Origin: Candidatus Sordicultor fermentans
GTDB lineage: Bacteria; Atribacterota; Atribacteria; Atribacterales; Caldatribacteriaceae
Assembly: GCA_002385475.1 (NCBI GenBank)
Contig: DGDO01000134.1
Coordinates: forward strand, 1-44,616
Reading direction: 5' to 3'
Length of the DNA stretch: 44,616 bases
The notes beneath the pieces are model-generated. The model was not told the DNA's origin. It searched no databases and saw only the letters and a list, made by a program, of their open reading frames with translations. Numbering within the stretch: the first letter of the stretch is position 1; each line of letters begins with the position of its first letter. The position numbers were made by a program, and so were the translations under genes. Shown piece by piece: positions 23,060 through 31,649 of the stretch.

Positions 23060-25462
23060 ATGGAAGAAAAGAAAGAGAAAACCAACCACAATTTGACCAT
23101 TCCCATTTTGGGAATGAAATGTGCAGCCTGTGCTTCGCGAGTAGAAAAAGGACTGGAAGCTATTCCAGGAATTCATTCAGTGGACGTTAATCTGGCTTTG
23201 AGTAAAGCGACAATAAATTATGACTCTAAAAAAACTAATTTTCAGGATATAATCAATGAAATATCAAAAATCGGTTACGAAGTGCCAGAAGAAGAAATAG
23301 AGCTCTTGATTGAAGGGATGTCTTGTGCTTCTTGCGCGACAAGAATTGAGAAAAAACTTAACACCCTTGCGGGAGTTAAAAAAGCAGCGGTAAACTTAGC
23401 TTCTAATAAAGCCTATATTCAGTTTGTACCCGGAATAATTAATCAGGCTGAGATAGAAGAAGCCATAGAATCTCTGGGCTATGGTGTTCAAACCACTTCT
23501 CGTATCCTTTCAGAAAAAAGAAAAGGCCGAAAGCAAAATAGAGAAAACTGGCAAAAAATCAGATTTTTTGTCGCTCTTTTTTTATCACTTCCTCTTTTTT
23601 ATATGATGGTAGCCAATTGGACGGGAAAAGGCCAATTTATCATTGATCCCTGGATTCAGCTCCTTCTTGCCACTCCGGTGCAGTTTTTTTCCGGCTGGCC
23701 ATTTTACCGGGGAGCTTACTATTCTTTGAAATCAGGTAGTGCCAGTATGGATGTCCTTGTAGCTTTGGGAACTTCGGTAGCTTATTTCTATAGTCTGATT
23801 TCTTTAGTAGCGGGCTGGGGGGTGTTTTATTTTGAATCCTCTGCCATGTTGATTACTATAATTTTATTGGGAAAACTGCTGGAAGAGAGAGCCAAATGGA
23901 AAGCCTCTGAGGCTGTGGAAAAACTGGTAAAGTTGCAACCCCAGACTGCCCATGTTCTTCAAAATGGAATAGAAAAAGATATCCCGGCAGAAAGGATAAA
24001 GGTGGGAGATATGGTGGTAGTGAAACCCGGTGAGTGCATCCCAGTAGATGGAGTAATTGTAGAGGGAAGCTCTACCGTAGATGAATCTTTGCTTACCGGC
24101 GAGAGTATGCCGGTGGAAAAACATCCTGGTTGCGAAGTTATAGGAGGCTCTATTAACCAGGAAGGAAGTTTTATTTTCCGGGCTACTAAAGTAGGAGCCG
24201 ATATGGCGTTAGCTCGTATCATTAAAATGGTAGAAGAAGCACAGAGCTCTAAAGCACCTCTCGAGCGTTTAGCTGACCGGGTTTCTGCTATATTTGTACC
24301 TACGATTATTGTTCTTTCGGTTATTACTTTTCTGGGCTGGTATATAGAAGGTGCTGGTTTTGCTGATTCTCTCATGCACATGGTTACCGTTTTAGTGGTA
24401 GCTTGTCCCTGTGCTTTGGGTTTAGCTACTCCCACTGCAGTTATGGTTGGAATTGGTTTGGGAGCAGAAAAGGGAATTTTTTTCCGGGGGGGAGAATATT
24501 TAGAGGGTATAGAAAAAGTCGATACCGTTCTTTTAGACAAAACCGGGACCATCACCTGGGGAACTCCCTCAGTTGATGATTTTTTTGTCCCTTCTTCTTT
24601 TGACATAAATGAAACCTGGGCGATAATCTCCTCGGGAGAGAAGTGGTCTGAGCACCCTTTGGGGCAGGCCATAGCTAAATATGGAGAAAAACTTGATATA
24701 TCTCCTAACGGGAAAATTAAAAATTTTAATGCTCTCCCGGGAAAAGGAGTTCGTTTTCAATATCAGGATGAGGTCTGGTACATAGGGAAAGAGGAACTTT
24801 TGGAGCCTCAAGGGATAGATTTAATGGAGGTCGCAGAGTATAAAAGCCGATGGGAGAGAGAAGGTAAAACTGTAGTGGTGGCTGCATCGGGGGGAAAGGT
24901 AAGAGCGATTATTGCCCTTACCGATACCATAAAGGATGAGGCTCGAAAAGTTATCTCTGAACTAAAACAAATGGGGTTAGAGGTGGTAATGGTAACTGGT
25001 GACCAAGAAGTAGTAGCCCAAGCCATAGCCCAAAAAGCAGGAATTGATAAAGTTTTTTCTGGAGTCATGCCCGATGAAAAAGTAGAGATAGTTAAAAAAT
25101 TAAAAGAAGAGGGAAGAACAGTAGCCATGGTGGGGGATGGCATAAACGATGCTCCAGCTCTGGCCCAGGCCGATGTAGGAATAGCCATAGGTACGGGAAC
25201 TGATATCGCTATAGAGAGTGCTGATGTAATTTTGATGAATGGTGAGCTGAAAAGTTTACTCTCTGCTTTACGTCTTTCTCGGTTTACCCGAAGAAAGATA
25301 AAACAGAATTTAATCTGGGCGTTTATTTATAATTTAGTTACTGTGCCGTTAGCTATGTTTGGTATTTTTACTCCTATTATGGGAGGAGTAGCTATGGCTC
25401 TCAGTTCTACATCTGTAGTTGCTAATTCTCTTTTACTTAAGCGGTACAGGAATAAAATTTAG
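23060..25462 (+). CDS. copA: CopA, P1B-type Cu(+)-exporting ATPase
   Basis: This 800-residue ATPase pumps cytoplasmic Cu(I) outward. Two heavy-metal-associated domains at the N-terminus have CxxC sites (GMKCAAC, Cys21/24; GMSCASC, Cys89/92). The membrane metal site is CPC (449-451), the actuator has TGES (346-349), the phosphorylated Asp493 is in DKTGT and the nucleotide-binding His532 is in SEHPLG. MVGDGINDAPAL is intact. CPC together with CsoR upstream indicates Cu(I) rather than Zn or Cd. No copZ chaperone gene is adjacent. The ATG follows AGGGAGG. Confidence 0.97.
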   Translation: MEEKKEKTNHNLTIPILGMKCAACASRVEKGLEAIPGIHSVDVNLALSKATINYDSKKTNFQDIINEISKIGYEVPEEEIELLIEGMSCASCATRIEKKLNTLAGVKKAAVNLASNKAYIQFVPGIINQAEIEEAIESLGYGVQTTSRILSEKRKGRKQNRENWQKIRFFVALFLSLPLFYMMVANWTGKGQFIIDPWIQLLLATPVQFFSGWPFYRGAYYSLKSGSASMDVLVALGTSVAYFYSLISLVAGWGVFYFESSAMLITIILLGKLLEERAKWKASEAVEKLVKLQPQTAHVLQNGIEKDIPAERIKVGDMVVVKPGECIPVDGVIVEGSSTVDESLLTGESMPVEKHPGCEVIGGSINQEGSFIFRATKVGADMALARIIKMVEEAQSSKAPLERLADRVSAIFVPTIIVLSVITFLGWYIEGAGFADSLMHMVTVLVVACPCALGLATPTAVMVGIGLGAEKGIFFRGGEYLEGIEKVDTVLLDKTGTITWGTPSVDDFFVPSSFDINETWAIISSGEKWSEHPLGQAIAKYGEKLDISPNGKIKNFNALPGKGVRFQYQDEVWYIGKEELLEPQGIDLMEVAEYKSRWEREGKTVVVAASGGKVRAIIALTDTIKDEARKVISELKQMGLEVVMVTGDQEVVAQAIAQKAGIDKVFSGVMPDEKVEIVKKLKEEGRTVAMVGDGINDAPALAQADVGIAIGTGTDIAIESADVILMNGELKSLLSALRLSRFTRRKIKQNLIWAFIYNLVTVPLAMFGIFTPIMGGVAMALSSTSVVANSLLLKRYRNKI

Positions 25463-25628
25463 GCGAACTTTTAACGCTTCTATCGCTTTGATATTTGAAT
25501 TATGGAATAGCCATCTTAAAATGATGTTATTGTAGAAATAAAAATGACCTTTCTTTATCTTGTAAAATATATAAGATGAATCATCTCTATGTTAAAATTG
25601 AGGTAAATTCAGGAGGACCAAGTTATAA

Positions 25629-26084
25629 ATGGATAAAAATAGAGGAGTAATGTCCAATTTCTTCCGTTCTTGGCGTCTGCGCTGGCATATAGTCTCTTTG
25701 GAGAAAGAAAAAGAAGAATCTCTTCTTCGGCTGGGGAAGAGAGTTTATGAACTTTTTATAGAGCGGAAAGATTGGGGGAGGGAAGAAGTGAGAGAAAATT
25801 GTCAGGAAGTGCTCTCTATTGAAGAGGAAATTGAAGATTTAGAAGAAAAAATGCGCCGTTTAGAAGGAAATAAACCCCGCCGGATTTGCCCTTCTTGTGG
25901 AGAGTATATAGAGGAAGGTTCTCTTTATTGCTCCCGCTGTGGTTTTCATCAAAAGCAGCAGGAATTAACTTGCTCTCAATGTGGAGAGAAAATAAACCCT
26001 CAAGACAAATTCTGCCCTCACTGTGGCCAGGAAATTAAACAACCTTCTTCTCATAAAACAGAGGAGGAAGAAAAAAATGATTGA
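25629..26084 (+). CDS. Coiled-coil protein with double zinc ribbon
   Basis: The first part of this 151-residue protein (about 1-80) is highly charged and helical with a probable coiled coil (EEEIEDLEEKMRRLEG). The second part has two CxxC...CxxC zinc ribbons: CPSC/CSRC and CSQC/CPHC. Such proteins often bind protein or RNA, and the function is unknown. The start ATG follows GGAGG at a 12-base spacing. Its last eight bases overlap purB, so it is the first gene of the purine operon and is translationally coupled to it. Why a zinc-ribbon gene leads that operon is unclear. Confidence 0.8.
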   Translation: MDKNRGVMSNFFRSWRLRWHIVSLEKEKEESLLRLGKRVYELFIERKDWGREEVRENCQEVLSIEEEIEDLEEKMRRLEGNKPRRICPSCGEYIEEGSLYCSRCGFHQKQQELTCSQCGEKINPQDKFCPHCGQEIKQPSSHKTEEEEKND

Positions 26085-27378
26085 AAGATACACCCTTCCA
26101 GAGATGAAAAAAATCTGGAGTGATGAACACCGCTTCGAAATCTGGTTAAAAATAGAGCTTTTAGCTTTAGAGGCTCAGCAAAAACTAGGACTTCTACCTC
26201 AAGAAGATTTAGAAAAAATTAAAAAAGGTATTTCCTTTTCCCCTGATAGGATGCAAGAGATAGAAAAAGTAACTCGCCACGATGTCATCGCTTTTCTCAC
26301 TACCTTATCGGAAAATTTAGGACCTGAGTCTCGGTTTATTCATTTTGGTATGACTTCTTCCGATGTTTTAGATACTGCTAATGCTGTTTTGATGAAGGAA
26401 GCTTTAGATTTAGTGCTAAAGGATATGGATGGGGTATTGGATTCTATTAAAAATAAAGCTTTACAATATCGTTACACTTTAACAGTGGGAAGAACTCACG
26501 GAGTTCATGCCGAACCTACCACTTTTGGGCTAAAGATGGCAGTATGGTATGCAGAAATGCTCCGTAATAAGGAAAGATTAGAAAAAGCTAAGGAAAATAT
26601 TAGAGTGGGTAAAGTTTCTGGAGCGGTGGGAAATTTTGCTCATTTTGACCCTCGGGTAGAAGAATATGTATGTGAGAAACTGGGCCTAAAACCTGATCCT
26701 GTTTCTACTCAAATTGTCCAAAGAGACCGCTATGCTGAAGTAATCTGGGCTTTAGCTATGGTGGGGGGAAGTTTAGAAAAATTTGCTGTGGAGCTGCGTA
26801 ATCTCCAGAGAACAGAAATTAGAGAAGTAGAAGAAGGCTTCAGTGAAGGGCAAAAGGGGTCATCTGCTATGCCCCATAAGAAAAATCCTATTACTGGAGA
26901 ACAGATTTGTGGATTAAGCCGGATTTTACGAGGTAATTTAGTGGCAGCTTTAGAAAATATTCCTCTCTGGCATGAACGAGATATTTCTCACTCTTCAGTA
27001 GAAAGGATAATACTCCCTGATTGCTTCATTTTAACTGATTATCTACTTCATACTTTTCAGCGTTTATTGGATAATCTGGTAGTTTACCCGGAAAATATGA
27101 GAAAAAATCTGGAGAAAAGTCGAGGTTTGGTTTTTTCAGAGAAAATACTTCTGGAGCTAATCAAAAAAGGATTAACTCGAGAAGATGCTTATGCTTTAGT
27201 GCAACACTGTGCCATGAAGACCTGGGAAGACGAGAGCCTATCTTTTATCGAGGTTCTCAAAAACGACTCTTCGATTCGAGAGTACTTTTCTTTGGAAGAA
27301 CTGGAATCTTTTTTCGATTACAATTATTTTCTTCGCCAGGTAGATTTTATTTTGAAAAGGGCGGGAATAGAGGGCTAA
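26077..27378 (+). CDS. purB: PurB, adenylosuccinate lyase
   Basis: PurB removes fumarate from SAICAR and from adenylosuccinate. The fumarase/aspartase-superfamily signature GSSAMPHKKNP is at 261-271, with the catalytic His in VGRTHGVHAEP (His141) and the GMTSSDVLDT loop (91-100). I place the start at the ATG of 26077, which has GAGGAGG upstream and gives a normal N-terminus (MIERYTLPEMKKIWSDE); an in-frame extension to 26023 runs inside the preceding zinc-ribbon gene. It has 433 residues. purM starts four bases after the stop. Confidence 0.97.
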   Translation: MIERYTLPEMKKIWSDEHRFEIWLKIELLALEAQQKLGLLPQEDLEKIKKGISFSPDRMQEIEKVTRHDVIAFLTTLSENLGPESRFIHFGMTSSDVLDTANAVLMKEALDLVLKDMDGVLDSIKNKALQYRYTLTVGRTHGVHAEPTTFGLKMAVWYAEMLRNKERLEKAKENIRVGKVSGAVGNFAHFDPRVEEYVCEKLGLKPDPVSTQIVQRDRYAEVIWALAMVGGSLEKFAVELRNLQRTEIREVEEGFSEGQKGSSAMPHKKNPITGEQICGLSRILRGNLVAALENIPLWHERDISHSSVERIILPDCFILTDYLLHTFQRLLDNLVVYPENMRKNLEKSRGLVFSEKILLELIKKGLTREDAYALVQHCAMKTWEDESLSFIEVLKNDSSIREYFSLEELESFFDYNYFLRQVDFILKRAGIEG

Positions 27379-27381
27379 ATA

Positions 27382-28407
27382 ATGGAAGAGAGATGGAATT
27401 ATAAGAAAGCAGGAGTAGATATCGATTTGGGAGATAAGCTAATACAAGATATAAAAGATTTAGTTTCTCACACTTATAGACCTGAAGTCATTTCTGGAGT
27501 AGGGGGGTTTTCGGGGGTTTTTCGGCTGGGAGAAAAATGGAAAGAACCTTGTTTGGTAGCGGGAAGCGATGGAGTAGGTACTAAAATAAAAATAGCCATA
27601 GATTTGGATAAACATGATACTGTAGGCATAGATCTCGTAGCTATGTGTGTTAACGATGTCTTATGTGCCGGGGCTGAACCAATATTTTTTCTCGACTATT
27701 TAGCGTGTGGAAAATTGGAAGCAGAAAAGTTTAAAAGCATAATATCGGGAATTGTCAGGGGATGTGAGGAGGCAGGGTGTGCTCTTTTGGGAGGAGAAAC
27801 GGCAGAAATGCCCGATTTTTATAAAGAAGGTGACTATGACCTGGCGGGTTTTGCTGTAGGAGTGGTAGAAAAAGATGCTTTAATTGATGGAGGGAAAATT
27901 CGAAAAGGGGATGTTCTCTTGGGATTAGCTTCTTCGGGTCTGCATAGTAATGGCTACTCTCTGGTGAGAAAAGTTTTACAATCTCGGGGGATAAATCTTT
28001 CTGATCAGATTAACGGTAAAATTTTAGGAGAGGAATTACTTCGTCCTACCAGAATTTACGTGAGATCAGTTCTCCCTCTTTTTCGGGAAGTAGAGGTAAA
28101 GGGAGTGTCTCATATTACTGGAGGAGGAATGATAGAGAATATTCCTCGAATTCTCCTTCCTCATCTGGGAGTTAAAATTTATAAATCTAAAATTGAAATT
28201 CCCTGGGTTTTTTCTTATATTCAGGGGCTGGGTAATATTGAAGAGGAAGAAATGTGGAGGGTGTTTAACTTAGGCATAGGTTTAGCGCTTATTGTCTCTC
28301 GAGAGGAAGCAGATAAGGCTTCTCATATATTAGAAAAAGAAGGAGAGAAAGTTAATGTAATTGGCGAGGTAATAGAGGGTGGTAGGAAGGTGCTTTTAGT
28401 TGAATGA
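27382..28407 (+). CDS. purM: PurM, AIR synthase
   Basis: PurM is phosphoribosylformylglycinamidine cyclo-ligase, which closes the imidazole ring (FGAM + ATP to AIR). The 341-residue protein has YKKAGVDIDLGD at the N-terminus, SDGVGTKIKIA, ALLGGETAEMPDFY, and LASSGLHSNGYSLVRK, all family hallmarks. The ATG follows AGAGGG. The purN start lies inside its last codons. Confidence 0.97.
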   Translation: MEERWNYKKAGVDIDLGDKLIQDIKDLVSHTYRPEVISGVGGFSGVFRLGEKWKEPCLVAGSDGVGTKIKIAIDLDKHDTVGIDLVAMCVNDVLCAGAEPIFFLDYLACGKLEAEKFKSIISGIVRGCEEAGCALLGGETAEMPDFYKEGDYDLAGFAVGVVEKDALIDGGKIRKGDVLLGLASSGLHSNGYSLVRKVLQSRGINLSDQINGKILGEELLRPTRIYVRSVLPLFREVEVKGVSHITGGGMIENIPRILLPHLGVKIYKSKIEIPWVFSYIQGLGNIEEEEMWRVFNLGIGLALIVSREEADKASHILEKEGEKVNVIGEVIEGGRKVLLVE

Positions 28408-29014
28408 CAAACAAATAGTAGTGTTAGTCTCTGGTAGAGGAACCAATCTTCAAGCTTTAATAGAAACCACTCAAAATGGCTACATACCGGGAAAAATCAG
28501 TTTGGTGGTTAGTGATAATCCTCAAGCATTTGCTCTCGAGCGGGCTCGGAGAGCTTCTATTCCTACTTTAGTTTTAGATTACGATTCTTTTCCCCACAAG
28601 AGAGCTTATGAAGATGCACTTCTTCAAGTGTTAGAAAAAGAAGACCCTCAACTGATTTGCCTGGCTGGTTATATGCGTATAGTAGGGAAAAGAATAATTA
28701 TGCGGTTTCGGGAGCGCATTATAAATATTCATCCCTCTCTTCTTCCTGCTTTTCCCGGATTAGAAGCTCAAAAGCAAGCCCTGGAATATGGAGTTAAAAT
28801 AAGTGGGTGCACTGTTCATTTGGTTGATGAGGGAATGGATACCGGGCCAATAATTTTACAGGCTTCTTGTCCAGTTGAGGATGAAGATACTGTAGAATCT
28901 TTATCGGAGCGGATTTTACAATATGAACATCAGATTTATCCTCAAGCGGTTAAACTATTTTTAGAGGATAAATTGAACGTAATAGGACGAAGAGTATTTA
29001 TTAAAAAGGAGTGA
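28400..29014 (+). CDS. purN: PurN, GAR transformylase (folate-dependent)
   Basis: PurN formylates glycinamide ribonucleotide using 10-formyl-tetrahydrofolate. The catalytic segment NIHPSLLPAFPG and the SGCTVHLVDEGMDTGPI block, with the catalytic His and Asp, are intact, as is the N-terminal VLVSGRGTNLQAL. The protein has 204 residues. Translation starts at TTG eight bases inside purM, with AGGAAGG upstream. Its stop region supplies the ribosome-binding site for purD. Confidence 0.96.
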   Translation: MNDKQIVVLVSGRGTNLQALIETTQNGYIPGKISLVVSDNPQAFALERARRASIPTLVLDYDSFPHKRAYEDALLQVLEKEDPQLICLAGYMRIVGKRIIMRFRERIINIHPSLLPAFPGLEAQKQALEYGVKISGCTVHLVDEGMDTGPIILQASCPVEDEDTVESLSERILQYEHQIYPQAVKLFLEDKLNVIGRRVFIKKE

Positions 29015-29019
29015 AAGAA

Positions 29020-30300
29020 TTGAAAGTTATGGTGGTAGGTAGTGGAGGAAGAGAACATTGCCTGGCCTGGAAGATATCACATAGTAGATTAGTAGACAAA
29101 ATTTATTGTGCTCCGGGAAATGGAGGAATGAGTGAAATTGGCAAATGTGTTCCCTGGAAATCTCTTGCAGATCTTGTTTCTTTTGCACAAGAAGAAAAAA
29201 TTGACCTCACTATCGTGGGACCGGAAGCTCCTTTATCTCAGGGTATTGTAAATTTATTTGAGGATAGGTCTCTTCCCATTATTGGTCCAGACCAGAGGGG
29301 AGCGCTTTTAGAATCAAGTAAGATTTTTGCTAAAAATTTTATGAAGAAATATCAAATTCCCACTTCTTCTTTTGAAGTTTTTGATGATTATGAGGAGGCA
29401 GTGGATTATCTTCAAAAAAGAGATACGTATCCTTTAGTGATTAAGGCTGACGGTCTGGCTGGAGGTAAAGGGGTTTATATTGCTTATGATGTAGATGAGG
29501 CAATAGATGCCTTGCAAGAGCTAATGATTGATCTTAAATTTGGTAGTGCAGGAGAGCGGGTAGTGGTGGAAGACTTCTTAGAAGGGGAAGAGGCCACCGT
29601 GATGGTGTTGTGGGATGGTAAGTCTTATTTTCTTCTTCCTTCTTCTCAGGACCACAAAAGAGTGGGAGAGGGCGACATTGGTCCTAATACTGGAGGAATG
29701 GGTGCTTATTCTCCTGCTCCTGTAATAGACGAAGTAGTGCGGGAAAAAATAGAAAAAAAGATTGTTCATCCTCTTTTAGAAGGTATTAAAAAAGAGGAAT
29801 TAAGATATCGAGGAGTTATTTATATAGGTATTATGGTAGATGAAGAGAAAGATCCCCGGGTTTTAGAATTTAATGTTCGCTTAGGTGATCCAGAAACTCA
29901 GGTAGTGCTTCCCCGAATAAATAATGACTGGTTAGAAGTGAATTTAGCTATCTGGGAGGGAAAATTAGGGGAGGTTAAACTTTCAGTAAGTGACTTTCCT
30001 ACGTTGGGGGTAGTTTTGGCGAGCAAGGGTTACCCGGGTAATTATGAGGTGGGCAAGAAAATTTGGGGGCTGGAAAAATTCCCCAATTGGGAAAATGATG
30101 AAGTGTTGGTTTTTCATGCTGGGACAGAGAAAAGAGATGACGGTTTTTATACTGCAGGAGGAAGGGTCTTGAATGTTTGTGCCCGAGGTAAAAACTTGCA
30201 AGAAGCCAAAGATAAAGCCTATCGAGCGGTGACAGAAATTCACTTCGAGAATATTTATTATCGTCGAGATATTGGCTTTCGAGCTATAGGGGAGAAGTGA
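29020..30300 (+). CDS. purD: PurD, phosphoribosylamine-glycine ligase
   Basis: PurD joins phosphoribosylamine and glycine with ATP. Family motifs are VMVVGSGGREHCLAWK at the start, VGPEAPLSQGI, KADGLAGGKGV, SQDHKRVGEGDIGPNTGG and EFNVRLGDPETQ (ATP-grasp metal site). I chose the TTG at 29020, eight bases after AAGGAG, because it gives the usual short N-terminus; a GTG at 29011 lies on top of that site. It has 426 residues. purE follows after one base. Confidence 0.96.
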   Translation: MKVMVVGSGGREHCLAWKISHSRLVDKIYCAPGNGGMSEIGKCVPWKSLADLVSFAQEEKIDLTIVGPEAPLSQGIVNLFEDRSLPIIGPDQRGALLESSKIFAKNFMKKYQIPTSSFEVFDDYEEAVDYLQKRDTYPLVIKADGLAGGKGVYIAYDVDEAIDALQELMIDLKFGSAGERVVVEDFLEGEEATVMVLWDGKSYFLLPSSQDHKRVGEGDIGPNTGGMGAYSPAPVIDEVVREKIEKKIVHPLLEGIKKEELRYRGVIYIGIMVDEEKDPRVLEFNVRLGDPETQVVLPRINNDWLEVNLAIWEGKLGEVKLSVSDFPTLGVVLASKGYPGNYEVGKKIWGLEKFPNWENDEVLVFHAGTEKRDDGFYTAGGRVLNVCARGKNLQEAKDKAYRAVTEIHFENIYYRRDIGFRAIGEK

Positions 30301-30301
30301 A

Positions 30302-30790
30302 ATGGCGTTAGTATATGTGGTATGCGGAAGTAAAAGTGATTTAGAGTACGGGGAAGAATGTATAAAGATACTTGATAAATTAGGTATTGAAAGTCGGATT
30401 TTTGTTGCTTCGGCTCACCGTTCGCCAGATAAAGTAGATGAAATCGTGAAAAAGGGGGAAGAAGAAGGAATAGGAGTGATTATTGCTCTTGCCGGTTTTG
30501 CTGCTCATCTTCCTGGAGTAATAGCTTCTAAGACTATAGTTCCTGTAATTGGAGTTCCTATTAACTCTTCGCCTCTTTTAGGGATAGATGCTCTTTTATC
30601 TATTGTCCAGATGCCGGGTGGAATTCCCTGCGCTGGTGTGGGAATTGGAAAATCAGGAGCTCAAAACGGGGCAATTTTAGCTGGCGAAATTTTAGCCTTG
30701 CAGGATAGCAAAATAAAAGAAAAACTACAAGAATTCAGACTGGAGCAAAAAAAGGCTATTGAGAAAGCAAATGAAGAGATAAATCAATAA
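30302..30790 (+). CDS. purE: PurE, N5-carboxyaminoimidazole ribonucleotide mutase
   Basis: The 162-residue protein has VCGSKSDLEYGEECI, the catalytic SAHRSPDKV and AGFAAHLPGVIA, which fit class I PurE; the usual AGGAAHLPG has Phe in place of the second Gly. Class I enzymes need N5-CAIR made by PurK. No purK, purC, purF, purL or purH is in this window, so the pathway is split. It is the last gene of the B-M-N-D-E run. No terminator hairpin is visible in the 39 bases before the convergent MgtC-type gene. Confidence 0.94.
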   Translation: MALVYVVCGSKSDLEYGEECIKILDKLGIESRIFVASAHRSPDKVDEIVKKGEEEGIGVIIALAGFAAHLPGVIASKTIVPVIGVPINSSPLLGIDALLSIVQMPGGIPCAGVGIGKSGAQNGAILAGEILALQDSKIKEKLQEFRLEQKKAIEKANEEINQ

Positions 30791-30829
30791 TAGATACCTT
30801 TTATGATAGACAATAACCAGGTTAAAACT

Positions 30830-31465
30830 TCACTCCCATCTTACTGTTTGAATATCGGGAAAATCCTGAATTTTTTGCAATAGAGAAGAGAGGTCTACAT
30901 GAGGAGGAGTAGTTACTTTAAAGGAGATTTCCGCTTCTTCTTCCGATATTTCTAACTTTATATCTACTATATTTACTTCATAACTCCCTAAAGCGCTTCC
31001 AATATCTCCAATAAGTCCCGGTCTATTCTTAGCCTTAACGGTAAGTACCCTTCCTGTCCCGTGCTTCAAGATTTTAGCCTCAAAAGAGCGGAGAAAAACT
31101 AGAACGCCATAGGCAAGGAGAGTAGTAACTATAGCGGCAAAATATTCTCCTACCCCTATGGCAATTCCTACTCCGGCCATAAGCCACATTGCTATCGCAG
31201 TGGTAATACCACGTAGTGCTGTTCCTTCCCGAAGCACAACCATTGCTCCCAGAACTCCCATGCTGGAAACTACCTGAGCTGCTATCCTTCCCGGGTCTGA
31301 ACCGGGTAGGGTAATGGAAATAATGGTTATGAGAGTGGCCCCCAGACAGGTCAGAACATAAGTTCTAAGCCCGGCGGGTTTGTTTACTGTTTCTCTTTCC
31401 CATCCTATAATACCCCCCAGAGCCATAGCTAAAACTAACTTGAAAAAGATTTTTAAGTACCCCAT
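30830..31465 (-). CDS. MgtC/SapB-family membrane protein with C-terminal ACT-like domain
   Basis: The 211-residue protein has four or five membrane segments in the N-terminal 135 residues, with the family motifs GGIIGWERE (17-25), AGLRTYVLTCLGA and a GVLGAMVVLR...ALRGITTAIAMW block. The C-terminal part (about 141-211) looks like an ACT domain (VKAKNRPGLIGDIGSALGS). MgtC-type proteins are linked to survival in low magnesium and to regulation of membrane ATPases, but the transport activity of the family is doubtful. The ATG has only a weak ribosome-binding site. It is divergent from the LacI gene. Confidence 0.88.
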   Translation of the reverse strand: MGYLKIFFKLVLAMALGGIIGWERETVNKPAGLRTYVLTCLGATLITIISITLPGSDPGRIAAQVVSSMGVLGAMVVLREGTALRGITTAIAMWLMAGVGIAIGVGEYFAAIVTTLLAYGVLVFLRSFEAKILKHGTGRVLTVKAKNRPGLIGDIGSALGSYEVNIVDIKLEISEEEAEISFKVTTPPHVDLSSLLQKIQDFPDIQTVRWE

Positions 31466-31507
31466 TTTGTGCTTTCTTTGTTTTCTTTTTTTGAGATTGT
31501 TTTTTTC

Positions 31508-31536
31508 ATTGTAAAGTGATTAAGAAATATTTGCAA
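31508..31536 (-). promoter_or_regulatory. Predicted promoter of the MgtC-type gene
   Basis: On the minus strand TTGCAA (31531-31536) and TACAAT (31508-31513) are exactly 17 bases apart. The start of transcription would lie about 35-40 bases before the ATG at 31465. A second TTGCAA copy lies just upstream (31540-31544 region), giving TTGCAAGTTTGCAA. Confidence 0.65.
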
Positions 31537-31599
31537 GTTTGCAAGACACTTACATTTTCTACTCTCTTTTTTTAGAATAAAAAATTTTTGATAAGGGGG

Positions 31600-31628
31600 T
31601 TGACGTCAGTTTAAGATAACGTTATCAT
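31600..31628 (+). promoter_or_regulatory. LacI-gene promoter with overlapping palindromic operator
   Basis: TTGACG (31600-31605) and TATCAT (31623-31628) are 17 bases apart. The perfect 12-base palindrome GATAACGTTATC (31615-31626) overlaps the spacer and the -10 box. Its AACGTT centre is typical of LacI-family operators, so the regulator at 31650 probably represses itself. Confidence 0.75.
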
Positions 31629-31649
31629 ATTTCTGGAGGTGAATCAGCT

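Noticed and set aside
23959..24672. Long minus-strand frame of 237 codons inside copA
   Set aside because: It is fully antisense to conserved copA motifs and has the Ser/Thr/Pro-rich composition typical of shadow frames.
25463..25628. Purine riboswitch before the purine operon
   Set aside because: The 166-base leader lacks the conserved purine aptamer core and the paired loops; only a short ATCTT/AAGAT repeat is seen.
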